Shown here: in pieces, positions 55,158-63,794 of the stretch
Layout: each line of letters starts with the position of its first letter
Numbering within the stretch: position 1 is the stretch's first letter
Source of the DNA: Neptunomonas japonica DSM 18939
GTDB lineage: Bacteria; Pseudomonadota; Gammaproteobacteria; Pseudomonadales; Balneatricaceae
Direction: 5' to 3'
Length of the DNA stretch: 64,000 nucleotides
Assembly (NCBI RefSeq): GCF_000422765.1
Contig: NZ_AUGR01000018.1
Location: 1-64,000 of the forward strand
Program-made: the position numbers and the translations under genes
Notes under the pieces: model-generated
Database searches by the model: none
Seen by the model: only the letters and a program-made list of their open reading frames with translations
What the model was told of the DNA's origin: nothing

Positions 55158-57004
55158 AGTTGCTAGACGATTTACATGCGCAAGGCTTTTTAAGGGCACT
55201 AGATCTTCACTTTGCACGCTGGCTCATGCAGCAACAACCTAACGCTCCAGAGGCGCTGGTATTGCTTGCAGCCTTGACTAGCCAGCAGTTAGGTGAGGGG
55301 CATGTATGTATTCACTTGGCTAAATTAGAGCTTATTTGGTCTGCTTGGCCTAGTTCACTTCGTGATCAGGCGAGCTTGCTCGTCTCTTCCCAGCCGGCGA
55401 AGACTCTCTTAGACCGTGAGGTTTTGGGAGACGGTGGGCAGTTAACACCGCTGGTCTTAGATAAAGAACGTTTATATCTCTACCGGTATTGGCAATATGA
55501 ATGTCAAGTGGCAAGAGACTTGTTAGCCAGAGCTAACCCCGTTGAGCTCAATGCTGCTTTTCTTAAAGAAAAACTGGATGGCTTATTTGGAGAGGGTGAA
55601 GTCGCTAATAGTGAGCTTGATGTTGCTCCTGATGGGCAGCGGGTGGCGGCGGCCATCGCTGTATTACAATCAATGGCTATTATCAGTGGAGGGCCAGGAA
55701 CCGGTAAGACCACTACGATTACAAGAATGCTGGCAATTTACTTACAAATTCAGAAGCAGCAGAACCCAGACGTAACCCCTGTTATTTGTTTGGCGGCGCC
55801 CACCGGAAAGGCCGCTGCACGCCTCTCCGAATCTATTAGTATGGCTCGTGACTCTCTTGCGGTAAGTGATGATATTAAACAGATGATTCCTGACCAAGGA
55901 ACAACATTGCATCGTTTGCTCGGCGCTAGGCCCGGACAAACTTCCTTTAAATATAATGCAGATAATCCGTTACATCTTGATTTGCTGGTAGTCGATGAAG
56001 CATCCATGATTGACCTGCCGCTTATGGCAAGTTTGTTATTGGCGCTTCCTGAGCACGCGAGGCTCATTTTAATCGGGGATAAAGAGCAGCTAGCATCGGT
56101 TGAAGCAGGGAGTGTTTTAGGGGATGTGTGCTCTGTTCCTGAAGAGGTGGTAAACAGTGAGACGATGGCAGCGCTGTTATATGAAACGTGCCATGTACCT
56201 ATCTTGAAAGCTAATAACGTTCAGCCGTTTGCTGATTCGGTTGCATTTTTGAAACACAGTTACCGGTTCTCTAAAGATAGTGGGATAGGCGCACTTGCTA
56301 GGGCTGTGAATGCTGGTGATGCCATACAACTTAAAACTGTGTTTGCATCAGGATATAGTGATTTGCAGCGTATCCCTGTTGCTACTGCTGGTAATGACCA
56401 ACTGATTCAGCATATGTTGGAAAAGTATCGGAGTTATCTGAGTGTTCTCAATAGAGACGAAGAGCCAGTTGAAGTAATAAAACAGTTTTCTGCTTTTCGT
56501 GTGTTATGTGGCTTACGTAAAGGGATTTTTGGTGTCGAGGCTCTGAATATAGCTTTTGAAAAAGAGGCACAAAACCGTGGCCTTATCCAGATGAAAGGGC
56601 GCTGGTATTCTGGGCGGCCCGTTATGATCACCCGCAATGACCGTGCCTTACGTTTGTATAATGGTGATATCGGTATTGCTTTGGAAGATGCTGAGACTAG
56701 CCAACTAAAGGTGTGGTTTGAGCAAGGAGGGGAGTTAGTTTCCTACTCGACGAGTCGTTTGCCTCAGCATGAGACTGTCTTTGCGATGACCGTGCATAAA
56801 AGCCAAGGATCAGAGTTTGATGATGTTACGCTTGTATTGGCAGAAGAAGCTAAGGTTATCAGTCGTGAGCTTGTATATACCGGCATTACTCGCGCAAAAA
56901 AGCATTGCGCACTTTATGGCTCGTTAAAAACGATCACAGCTTCCATTGAGAAGCCGACTGTTAGGATGAGCGGACTTGCCGCCAGAATATGGGGTACCGA
57001 GTAA
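55154..57004 (+). CDS. recD: RecBCD subunit RecD
   Basis: 616 residues from the ATG at 55154 (4-base overlap with recB); a TTG 6 bases earlier is in frame. It is the fast 5'-3' helicase of RecBCD. Walker A SGGPGTGKTTTITRML; motif II VVDEASMIDLPLM; GDKEQLASVEAGSVLGD; FAMTVHKSQGSEFDDV; VYTGITRAKKH. Its tail is family typical. It closes the recCBD operon. Confidence 0.96.
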   Translation: MKLLDDLHAQGFLRALDLHFARWLMQQQPNAPEALVLLAALTSQQLGEGHVCIHLAKLELIWSAWPSSLRDQASLLVSSQPAKTLLDREVLGDGGQLTPLVLDKERLYLYRYWQYECQVARDLLARANPVELNAAFLKEKLDGLFGEGEVANSELDVAPDGQRVAAAIAVLQSMAIISGGPGTGKTTTITRMLAIYLQIQKQQNPDVTPVICLAAPTGKAAARLSESISMARDSLAVSDDIKQMIPDQGTTLHRLLGARPGQTSFKYNADNPLHLDLLVVDEASMIDLPLMASLLLALPEHARLILIGDKEQLASVEAGSVLGDVCSVPEEVVNSETMAALLYETCHVPILKANNVQPFADSVAFLKHSYRFSKDSGIGALARAVNAGDAIQLKTVFASGYSDLQRIPVATAGNDQLIQHMLEKYRSYLSVLNRDEEPVEVIKQFSAFRVLCGLRKGIFGVEALNIAFEKEAQNRGLIQMKGRWYSGRPVMITRNDRALRLYNGDIGIALEDAETSQLKVWFEQGGELVSYSTSRLPQHETVFAMTVHKSQGSEFDDVTLVLAEEAKVISRELVYTGITRAKKHCALYGSLKTITASIEKPTVRMSGLAARIWGTE

Positions 57005-57034
57005 TTAGGAAGTACCCCGTTTTATGTAGAGAGC

Positions 57035-57187
57035 TTAGCGGCGGCGCTGATGTCGAGCGTCTAGTGGTCGGTTATCATCAGGTCTAATTTTAATCGGGCG
57101 CATTTCATTGTTTTGATTGGATGCTAGTAATATTTTTCCTACATACACAGCGACAATGGCTACAGCAAGTGTGGTTAAAATAATCAT
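57035..57187 (-). CDS. Small single-helix membrane protein (50 residues)
   Basis: The ATG at 57187 is preceded by GAGGAG at 5 bases, a very strong ribosome site. The product begins with one membrane helix (MIILTTLAVAIVAVYVGKIL). A hydrophilic basic tail with NEMRPIKIRPDDNRPLDARH and a final run of four or so Arg follows, so the tail should be cytoplasmic. It lies 42 bases downstream of the glutaredoxin gene on the same strand, so the two may be co-transcribed. I know no family for it. Confidence 0.7.
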   Translation of the reverse strand: MIILTTLAVAIVAVYVGKILLASNQNNEMRPIKIRPDDNRPLDARHQRRR

Positions 57188-57229
57188 AAAGCTCCTCACA
57201 TTTATCAATAACTAGTATTACTTTAGACT

Positions 57230-57472
57230 TTAAAGGCCTAATTCGGCAACTTTATTTGAAAATTCAGTGTAACCGCCAATGTGTTCCTGGCCAATAAAAA
57301 TCTGCGGTACAGTAACAACTGGCTTGCCAATGGTTTTTTCTAGATCTGCTTGGCTGATGTTTTCCTTATGTATGTCTAAATACTTAAAGTCCAAATCCTT
57401 TATTTCACATAGCTGCTTTGCTCTTGTACAAAAACCACATCCTTCTTTTCCAAAAATAGTAACGCGTTCCAT
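57230..57472 (-). CDS. Glutaredoxin
   Basis: 80 residues from the ATG at 57472, preceded by AGGA; the frame extends upstream but without support. It reduces disulfides with glutathione. The active site is CGFC (in FGKEGCGFCTRAKQL) rather than the more common CPYC of GrxC. The glutathione-binding TVPQIFI and IGGYTEF motifs are present. CGFC is found in several bacterial and phage glutaredoxins. It is monocistronic or co-transcribed with the small membrane protein downstream. Confidence 0.92.
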   Translation of the reverse strand: MERVTIFGKEGCGFCTRAKQLCEIKDLDFKYLDIHKENISQADLEKTIGKPVVTVPQIFIGQEHIGGYTEFSNKVAELGL

Positions 57473-57779
57473 AGTATCGTCCTGTTGCTTAATAGTAATA
57501 AGGTAATGAAACACCCATTTTGGCATGTTCTCAAATGGTATATAGCTATGCCATAGATAAGAAAAATCAATCAACAGTTATAGTAAGGTTTACTCCACAA
57601 AATCTGTGGATAACATTGTAGACATCCTCTTTGTGATTTAGTTTAAACGTTATATAGCTTAATTCGGTCTCACTGGTGAAAAAGTAAGCAATGTTAATAA
57701 GTTAACTATCATCAGTGGTTGCCGGGCATGCTTGTGTTGGTTCTATGTATACTACGAATTGACCAGTACTCTAGACCTA

Positions 57780-57851
57780 ATTCTTCAAGACTTTTCACAA
57801 AGAATCCGTATAATTCGCGCCAATATGTCCCATGTGAATGACAAATTGTCA
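57780..57851 (+). promoter_or_regulatory. Candidate promoter and operator upstream of mqo
   Basis: A consensus -10 TATAAT is at 57809-57814; the -35 is weak. About 25 bases downstream sits a perfect palindrome TGACAA-A-TTGTCA (57839-57851) flanked by diverged GTGAATG / CATTCAT arms. The position over the early transcript fits a repressor site. The mqo start codon is ~170 bases further on. No riboswitch was recognised in the long leader. Confidence 0.4.
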
Positions 57852-58020
57852 CATTCATATGTTTTTAGTCGGCACGAAAATGCTGGGGCAGGCATCCGGT
57901 TGTTGGCGAAACCAAAAGTTTCGTTGCAGTGTGGCTTCTGAGTGATTTGCTTATGAGAGCCAGTACTATCGGGTGTGATTTTCAGATCCCATATTTATAT
58001 TTGAAATGGTGAAGATCAAA

Positions 58021-59502
58021 ATGATAGCAAAATCGGCAGATGTATTGTTAGTTGGCGCAGGTGCAATGAGCACTACCCTAGGTATGCTTTTGAAACAGCT
58101 TGACCCTAACATAAATATCGTGATGGTAGAGCGTTTGGGCCATGTTGCTCATGAGAGTACAGATGGGTGGAATAATGCCGGCACAGGGCATGCAGCATAT
58201 TGTGAGCTGAACTATACCCCTAAAAAAGCTGATGGCAGTATTGATACTAGTAAAGCTTTTGCCATTAATTCCGCGTTTGAAGTCAGCCTACAGTTTTGGT
58301 CTTACTTAGTTAAGCAAGGTGCGCTACCAAAACCAGAAAATTTTATTCATGCGACACCTCATCAGAGTTTCGTTTGGGGTGAAGATAACGTTGAGTTTTT
58401 ACGTAAGCGTTATGAAGCTCTAAGTAAGTCAGCGCAATTTGCCGACATGGAATACAGTGAAGATCCTCACGTTTTACGTGAGTGGATGCCGCTTATTGTT
58501 GAAAATCGCGATCCTATGGAGCCTGTTGCTGGTACAAGAGTTCGTTATGGTGCGGATGTAGATTTCGGCTCTTTAGCACGTAATATGTCGACTCACCTAG
58601 AGCAGCAAGATAACTTTGAGTTGCTGCTTAGTAACTCGGTTACAGACCTAGAGCAACAAGAAGATGGTTTGTGGCAGGTGGAGTTGAAAAACTCTAAAAC
58701 AGGCGCTGAGAGAACAATTACATCTCGATTTGTCTTTTTAGGCGCCGGTGGTGGTGCATTACCTTTGTTACAGTTATCAGGTATCCCTGAAGGTGATGGT
58801 TATGGTGGGTTCCCTGTAAGTGGGCAGTGGCTGGTTTGTAAGAAGCCTGAGATTGTGGATAAGCATTTAGCAAAAGTTTATGGCCTAGCACCGATCGGTG
58901 CGCCACCAATGTCTGTTCCGCATTTAGATACACGTATTATCAGTGGGCAAAAAGCCCTGCTATTCGGGCCTTTCGCTGGTTTTACTACTAAGTTCCTAAA
59001 GCAAGGCTCTATGCTTGATCTACCAAAAAGCCTACGTATTAATAATTTAGTGTCAATGTTGTCTGTCGGTAAGAACAACATGGACCTAACTCGTTACTTG
59101 ATTAGCGAAGCGATGCAGTCTCATGAAGAGCGTGTTGACTCTCTTCGTAACTTCTATCCTGAGGCTAAGAATGATGATTGGGAGTTGGCTGAAGCGGGTC
59201 AACGCGTTCAGATCATCAAAAAAGATGAAGAAAAAGGTGGGAAACTAGAGTTTGGTACTGAAGTAATTGCTTCGGCAGATCACACTTTGGCTGCTTTACT
59301 TGGCGCCTCTCCTGGTGCGTCAACAGCGGTGAATACTATGATTGATATTGTTGGGCGTTGTTTCCCTGAGCGTATGGCAACGCCTGAGTGGCAAAGTAAA
59401 ATGAAGGAGATGGTTCCTTCTTATGGTGAGTCTTTACCAGATAATCCTGAGTTATTGAAAAGTGTGCGTCAATATACACTTTCAACGTTGGAGCTGGATT
59501 AG
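58021..59502 (+). CDS. mqo: Malate:quinone oxidoreductase
   Basis: 493 residues from the ATG at 58021, which has GGTGAAG before it; an in-frame ATG at 58006 lacks a ribosome site. It is a peripheral inner-membrane FAD enzyme oxidising malate to oxaloacetate and reducing quinone in the TCA cycle. The FAD-binding N-terminus is DVLLVGAGAMSTTLGMLLKQ; ESTDGWNNAGTGHAAYCELNY is the family signature; GASPGASTAVNTMIDIV lies near the end. It is monocistronic, with a long leader and a strong terminator. Confidence 0.96.
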   Translation: MIAKSADVLLVGAGAMSTTLGMLLKQLDPNINIVMVERLGHVAHESTDGWNNAGTGHAAYCELNYTPKKADGSIDTSKAFAINSAFEVSLQFWSYLVKQGALPKPENFIHATPHQSFVWGEDNVEFLRKRYEALSKSAQFADMEYSEDPHVLREWMPLIVENRDPMEPVAGTRVRYGADVDFGSLARNMSTHLEQQDNFELLLSNSVTDLEQQEDGLWQVELKNSKTGAERTITSRFVFLGAGGGALPLLQLSGIPEGDGYGGFPVSGQWLVCKKPEIVDKHLAKVYGLAPIGAPPMSVPHLDTRIISGQKALLFGPFAGFTTKFLKQGSMLDLPKSLRINNLVSMLSVGKNNMDLTRYLISEAMQSHEERVDSLRNFYPEAKNDDWELAEAGQRVQIIKKDEEKGGKLEFGTEVIASADHTLAALLGASPGASTAVNTMIDIVGRCFPERMATPEWQSKMKEMVPSYGESLPDNPELLKSVRQYTLSTLELD

Positions 59503-59533
59503 TAGTCGTGTTTGATCACTAAGTTACAGCTGT

Positions 59534-59562
59534 AAAAAAGCCGACAATCGTCGGCTTTTTTA
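59534..59562 (+). terminator. Rho-independent terminator of mqo
   Basis: AAAAAAGCCGAC / GTCGGCTTTTTT with an AATC loop, 32 bases after the stop. It is symmetric and could also serve the convergent SH3-domain gene. Confidence 0.92.
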
Positions 59563-59584
59563 TTTGCTCATTGAAGTGACTTAT

Positions 59585-60157
59585 TTATAGCCAGTCATCA
59601 CGGCGTTTCTTCTTTTTAGGTAGGTAAGGTACCAGTAAGCCTAGTAATACGCCTCCTAATGCAACTAAACCGCCATAAGTGAACCAGCGCATGAGGTTGC
59701 TCTCATCCATATTGTCTATCTGGCGATTCAAATCTTTGATTTCGGTATTTAGTTTAGTTAGTTGGCCTGAGTAAGTTCCGTTTTCAGTTTTGAACGTATC
59801 TAATTCTCCTCTGAGGGTTTGGATTTCAGAAGATTGTTGTTTAACCAGTACTTGGCTTGTCTCTAATGCTGTTTCAAGCTTGGGTACTCGAATCTGGATG
59901 CTGTCACCATTATCCACATTGGTTGCATCTACCCAGCCTGTTTTTCCTGAAGCTGTGCGGATTTGAATAAATTTCCCATCACTACTCTTCCTGAGTATGT
60001 TTATCGGTGATCCACTGCGAACACGCCCGGAAATTTTGTACTGATTACTCGGTCCGCCATGAACAAAAACAAAAACATTGTCGGCAATATGGCCTTTTTC
60101 AGCATGGACGGGAAGGGATGCTGAGATGATTGCAGCAGCAAGTATATATTTCTTCAT
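59585..60157 (-). CDS. SH3-domain, coiled-coil membrane protein (YgiM-like)
   Basis: 190 residues. Signal peptide residues 1-19, then a bacterial SH3 domain (~25-90: VFVFVHGGPSNQYKISGRVR, IRTASGKTGWVDATNV), a coiled coil (~95-165) and one C-terminal membrane helix (WFTYGGLVALGGVLLGLLVPYL) ending in a basic KKKKRRDDWL tail. This is the architecture of the YgiM family. SH3b domains often bind peptidoglycan or envelope proteins. It is convergent with mqo. Confidence 0.88.
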   Translation of the reverse strand: MKKYILAAAIISASLPVHAEKGHIADNVFVFVHGGPSNQYKISGRVRSGSPINILRKSSDGKFIQIRTASGKTGWVDATNVDNGDSIQIRVPKLETALETSQVLVKQQSSEIQTLRGELDTFKTENGTYSGQLTKLNTEIKDLNRQIDNMDESNLMRWFTYGGLVALGGVLLGLLVPYLPKKKKRRDDWL

Positions 60158-60347
60158 TAGTCAGAGAGCCTTTGTCTCGGATGAATGTATTGTATGAGTA
60201 TCTCTGAGGAGAGCCTATAGTAAACGATTTTGTATCAAATACGATTGAAAATCTCTACTAAAGTTCCTTTTGATGTAGGTTTTTTTACTCCACACATGGA
60301 TAATGCCGCTCTGTTTGTATAAGACCAATTAGACGAAGGAGTCATAA

Positions 60348-61175
60348 GTGGAAAAATTTCTAGATCCAGCGATGTTGATTAATATTCAGAATGAATATGT
60401 TCTACCTTGGGGTATTAATATTGTTATGGCGCTGGCTGTATTCATTATCGGACGGATTGTTATCGGACTGGTGATGAGGCTTGTAAGAAAGTTATTAAAT
60501 AAGTCCAAAATGGACAATATGTTAATTAACTTTGTGACGTCCATTTTAGGCTCTTTATTACTACTCTTTGTTATTGTTGCATCGCTTGACCAACTGGGTG
60601 TGAATACCTCTTCTTTGATAGCGATTGTTGGTGCTGCTGGGTTGGCCATTGGTTTATCTTTGCAGGATTCTCTAAAGAATTTCGCAGCCGGTGTTTTACT
60701 GGTTGTGTTTCGCCCGTTTCGTGAAGGTGACTTCGTTGAGGCTGCTGGAGTATCTGGAGTCGTAGAGAGTATTTCGATTTTTAGTACAGTCATGCGTACG
60801 GGTGATAATCGTGAAGTGATTGTGCCAAACGGCCCTATCTATAGTGGTGTTATCACAAACTATTCAAAACGTGATACACGACGAGTCGATATGGTTTTTG
60901 GGATTGGTTATGAAGCAAACCTTCTGCAAGCTAAGCAGTTACTGGCAGATATTCTTGCTGAAGATGAGCGTATTTTAGCCGAACCTAAGAGTGTGATCGC
61001 TGTTTCAGAGTTGGCTGATAGTAGCGTGAACTTTGTAGTGCGTCCTTGGGTAAGAACTGGAGATTATTGGGACGTTCTTTGGGACACCACTGAAAAAGTG
61101 AAATTACGCTTTGATGAAGCGGGTATCTCAATTCCATTCCCGCAAATGGATGTACACGTACATAAGCAGGGCTGA
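60348..61175 (+). CDS. mscS: Small-conductance mechanosensitive channel MscS
   Basis: 275 residues, close to Escherichia coli MscS (286). It is a homoheptameric inner-membrane channel opened by hypo-osmotic shock. Three membrane helices: ~20-40, ~65-85, and the pore helix with GAAGLAIGLSLQDSLKNFAAG, followed by FREGDFVEAAGVSGVVESIS of the beta domain. The C-terminal vestibule ends SIPFPQMDVHVHK. It is monocistronic. It lies between convergently oriented neighbours. Confidence 0.95.
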   Translation: MEKFLDPAMLINIQNEYVLPWGINIVMALAVFIIGRIVIGLVMRLVRKLLNKSKMDNMLINFVTSILGSLLLLFVIVASLDQLGVNTSSLIAIVGAAGLAIGLSLQDSLKNFAAGVLLVVFRPFREGDFVEAAGVSGVVESISIFSTVMRTGDNREVIVPNGPIYSGVITNYSKRDTRRVDMVFGIGYEANLLQAKQLLADILAEDERILAEPKSVIAVSELADSSVNFVVRPWVRTGDYWDVLWDTTEKVKLRFDEAGISIPFPQMDVHVHKQG

Positions 61176-61224
61176 GGTAGTGGACGCTAAATTCAAAAGT
61201 GAGTTTAGCGTGCCGTCATAAAGT

Positions 61225-63426
61225 CTATTTAAGTGAAGGGTTGCGAGGCAGCTGGGTTAGTTGGCTTCTCAATTCTTCATTTTCTTGATTAGCTCGCTGT
61301 GCTTCCATTCTGTATTTGAAAATCTCTTCGTACCTATCTTCCAGTTTTGTTTCGAGCACTACAATCTCTTTTTGTTGACCATTGACAGTGCCTTCCAAAG
61401 TGTCAATTTGAGACTGTAAATCTGACAGCATACCGAAACCGTTCGGCAGCAAATCTTCTTCATCGTTGTTTTTTTTCTGAGTGATGCTTTGTGTGCCTAG
61501 CTCGTTAACAATGTGGCTATATAGCGCTTTGAGATCGCTGGATTCGCGTTCTGTGTAACGAATGGTTTGTTCTAGCGCGCTGTGTGCGCTAGCTGCACCA
61601 ATAGAGCCTGCCAATAAGTGCTCTAGCATACGATGGAATTCGATCAGCTCAATGATGGTTATATGTGTCTGACCAAGTACCTGTAGATCTTCAGCAATGG
61701 TGTATACGGATTCTCTGGCTTTGTCTGCGCTAAGGTATTGTGAGAGTAAGCTTTTAGCCTCTTCAATTTTGGTGTTCAGTGTTATATAAGCATCTAACCC
61801 AGTTGGGCGGGCTTTGTGGCCGGTTTTCTGTGGCTGAAGTGCTGTCATAAACTCAGTGGTGAGCGTTCTTTCATCTTTATGAGGCTGGTATACAAGAGAG
61901 CCAATAATATAAAAACTGATGTTGAAAAGTAGAGTCCAAATAACACTGTGTGTGAGTGGGTGTAGCCCATCTAGTCCTAAAAGGGCTTCTGGGTTTAATA
62001 ACTCAATGCCCCAGGGGCCATGAATCAAAATATCTGGGTTCAACCAACCTTGTTTTATAAATGTGGGCAGGCCTAGTGTATAACACCAAAGGGCGAAACC
62101 TGCGAGCAGGCCTGCAAAAGCGCCGCCACTGTTGGCGCGTTGCCAAAACATTCCACCGAAGACGGCAGGAGCAAACTGCAAAATAGCAGCAAATGAGAGT
62201 AGGCCTATAGCCGCTAAAATGTAGGAGTCACTGAACTCGCGTTCAAACCAATAGCTACTAATTAAAATTAAACCGACCAATATCCAGCGAATTTGTAATA
62301 AATAGGCGCGTAACCGTTGCGCTGATGTAACGGATTCGATAATGGGTAAGACTAGGTGGTTCGATACCATGGTTGCTAGTGTCATCGTTGTAATGATGAT
62401 CATGCCTGTGGCGGCTGAAAACCCTCCAATAAAAGCAAACATGGTGAGGCCGCTATAGCCCGCTTGTTGTGGTAAAAGTAATACAAAAAAGTCTGCGGAT
62501 TCAGAGGGTAAGCCACTGAGTAAGCCTGCCGCCGCCAATGGTATAACAAATAAATTGATAGCAATTATGTAAAGCGGAAACAACCACATGGCCGTTTTTA
62601 TATGCTGTTGGTCAGTATTCTCAATGACTGCCACATGGAACTGACGAGGTAAAAGGAAGATGCCGGCAAAACTTAATACAATAAGTGTCAACCACATGCT
62701 GGCGCTGTTCGTAGAAACGTCAAACTGGGTTAGGTATGAAAGGTTTGCTTCTGCCATACGTGTACTGATGTCGGCAAAACCATCATAAAGAATGAAGCAA
62801 ACAAATAATCCTACACAAATAAAGGCGGCCAGTTTTACAATACTTTCAACGACAAGCGCTACAATCATTCCTTGATGGCGCTCTGTGGGGTCAAGCCGCC
62901 TTACGCCAAACATGATGGTGAAGGCTGTCATCAAAAGAGTTACTAGAAGACCGCTATACTCTCCGTTTGATCCTTGCTGATGGGTGATTATATCAAACGA
63001 ATTAACAATAGCTTTGAGTTGTAGTGCGATATACGGAAGGATGCCAATAAGGGCAATGAGTGTTACTAGGCCTGCAATACGTTGTGAGCGTCGATATCGA
63101 GTGGATATAAAGTCGGCAATGCTAGTGATACGGAATGTTTCTTTTATGGCAACCATTTTTCGCAGAGTAACCCACCAAAAAACGATACCAATGAGCGCGC
63201 CAACATAAATACCTAAAAACAATAACCCAGAAGTGCTAGCGAAACCTACGCTTCCATAAAATGTCCATGAAGTATGAAACACAGCAAGCGATAGTGCATA
63301 AATCCAGGGGCTTTTTAGGGGGGTTCCTGTCTTGGTTATTCGCTTTTCAACCAGTTGCGCTACTACAAATAGCATTAGCATGTAGAGGATAACGGTTGAA
63401 ATGACAGCTAAGGGCGAAAACATCAA
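61225..63426 (-). CDS. SLC5-family transporter with a CbrA-like STAC region but no kinase
   Basis: 733 residues. Residues ~5-545 are a sodium/solute symporter fold (13 or so helices) of the type at the N-terminus of CbrA/PutP-like sensor kinases: IYALSLAVFHTSWTFYGSVG, FISTRYRRSQRIAGLVTLIA, FAPAVFGGMFWQRANSGG. A helical domain (~580-660) matches the position of the STAC domain in CbrA. Where CbrA has PAS and histidine kinase domains, this protein has a terminal coiled coil (DLQSQIDTLEGTVNGQQKEI, LETKLEDRYEEIFKYRM) and stops. So it has the sensor/transport half without a kinase. A partner kinase may exist elsewhere. Confidence 0.85.
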   Translation of the reverse strand: MMFSPLAVISTVILYMLMLFVVAQLVEKRITKTGTPLKSPWIYALSLAVFHTSWTFYGSVGFASTSGLLFLGIYVGALIGIVFWWVTLRKMVAIKETFRITSIADFISTRYRRSQRIAGLVTLIALIGILPYIALQLKAIVNSFDIITHQQGSNGEYSGLLVTLLMTAFTIMFGVRRLDPTERHQGMIVALVVESIVKLAAFICVGLFVCFILYDGFADISTRMAEANLSYLTQFDVSTNSASMWLTLIVLSFAGIFLLPRQFHVAVIENTDQQHIKTAMWLFPLYIIAINLFVIPLAAAGLLSGLPSESADFFVLLLPQQAGYSGLTMFAFIGGFSAATGMIIITTMTLATMVSNHLVLPIIESVTSAQRLRAYLLQIRWILVGLILISSYWFEREFSDSYILAAIGLLSFAAILQFAPAVFGGMFWQRANSGGAFAGLLAGFALWCYTLGLPTFIKQGWLNPDILIHGPWGIELLNPEALLGLDGLHPLTHSVIWTLLFNISFYIIGSLVYQPHKDERTLTTEFMTALQPQKTGHKARPTGLDAYITLNTKIEEAKSLLSQYLSADKARESVYTIAEDLQVLGQTHITIIELIEFHRMLEHLLAGSIGAASAHSALEQTIRYTERESSDLKALYSHIVNELGTQSITQKKNNDEEDLLPNGFGMLSDLQSQIDTLEGTVNGQQKEIVVLETKLEDRYEEIFKYRMEAQRANQENEELRSQLTQLPRNPSLK

Positions 63427-63532
63427 AATTTGCCTTTCAATAGTGCTATTTTTGGAGAGGTATAACTTAGTTAGATATAGCCTAATTGTAACGCGTTTTT
63501 AGCGATAGGCTTAAATACTATTTCTTCGAATG

Positions 63533-63790
63533 TTAGGGGGAGTGCTCATTGTGAGGGCATTTGCAGGCAGGCGGTACGGGATCTATTCCACCTTCATGCC
63601 ACGGATGGCACTTTAGTATCCTACGAGAACCCAGTCCAATACCTTTTAAAATGCCGTGGGTTTCAATTGCTTCGAGCATATAGTGCGAACAGCTAGGGTA
63701 AAAGCGGCAGTTACTACCAAGAAAGGGGCTGATGGCGTATTGATAAATACGGATTAAGCCTGTTAGTACTGCCGTTATAGCTTTTTTCAA
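63533..63790 (-). CDS. yidD: Membrane protein insertion efficiency factor YidD
   Basis: The family core begins [20 protein letters not shown], runs through [19 protein letters not shown] and ends with [13 protein letters not shown]. From a TTG at 63790 (GAGAG 8 bases before) it has 85 residues, as in Escherichia coli. The frame stays open to an ATG at 63859, but that start overlaps the upstream gene by 65 bases. It is thought to help YidC-dependent membrane insertion. It usually sits between rnpA and yidC, but neither is recognised here: the upstream frame looks different and the SLC5 gene follows. Confidence 0.88.
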   Translation of the reverse strand: MKKAITAVLTGLIRIYQYAISPFLGSNCRFYPSCSHYMLEAIETHGILKGIGLGSRRILKCHPWHEGGIDPVPPACKCPHNEHSP

Positions 63791-63794
63791 AATA

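Noticed and set aside
57732..57941. 69-codon reading frame upstream of mqo
   Set aside because: It lies across the promoter and palindrome, with no ribosome site and no domain.
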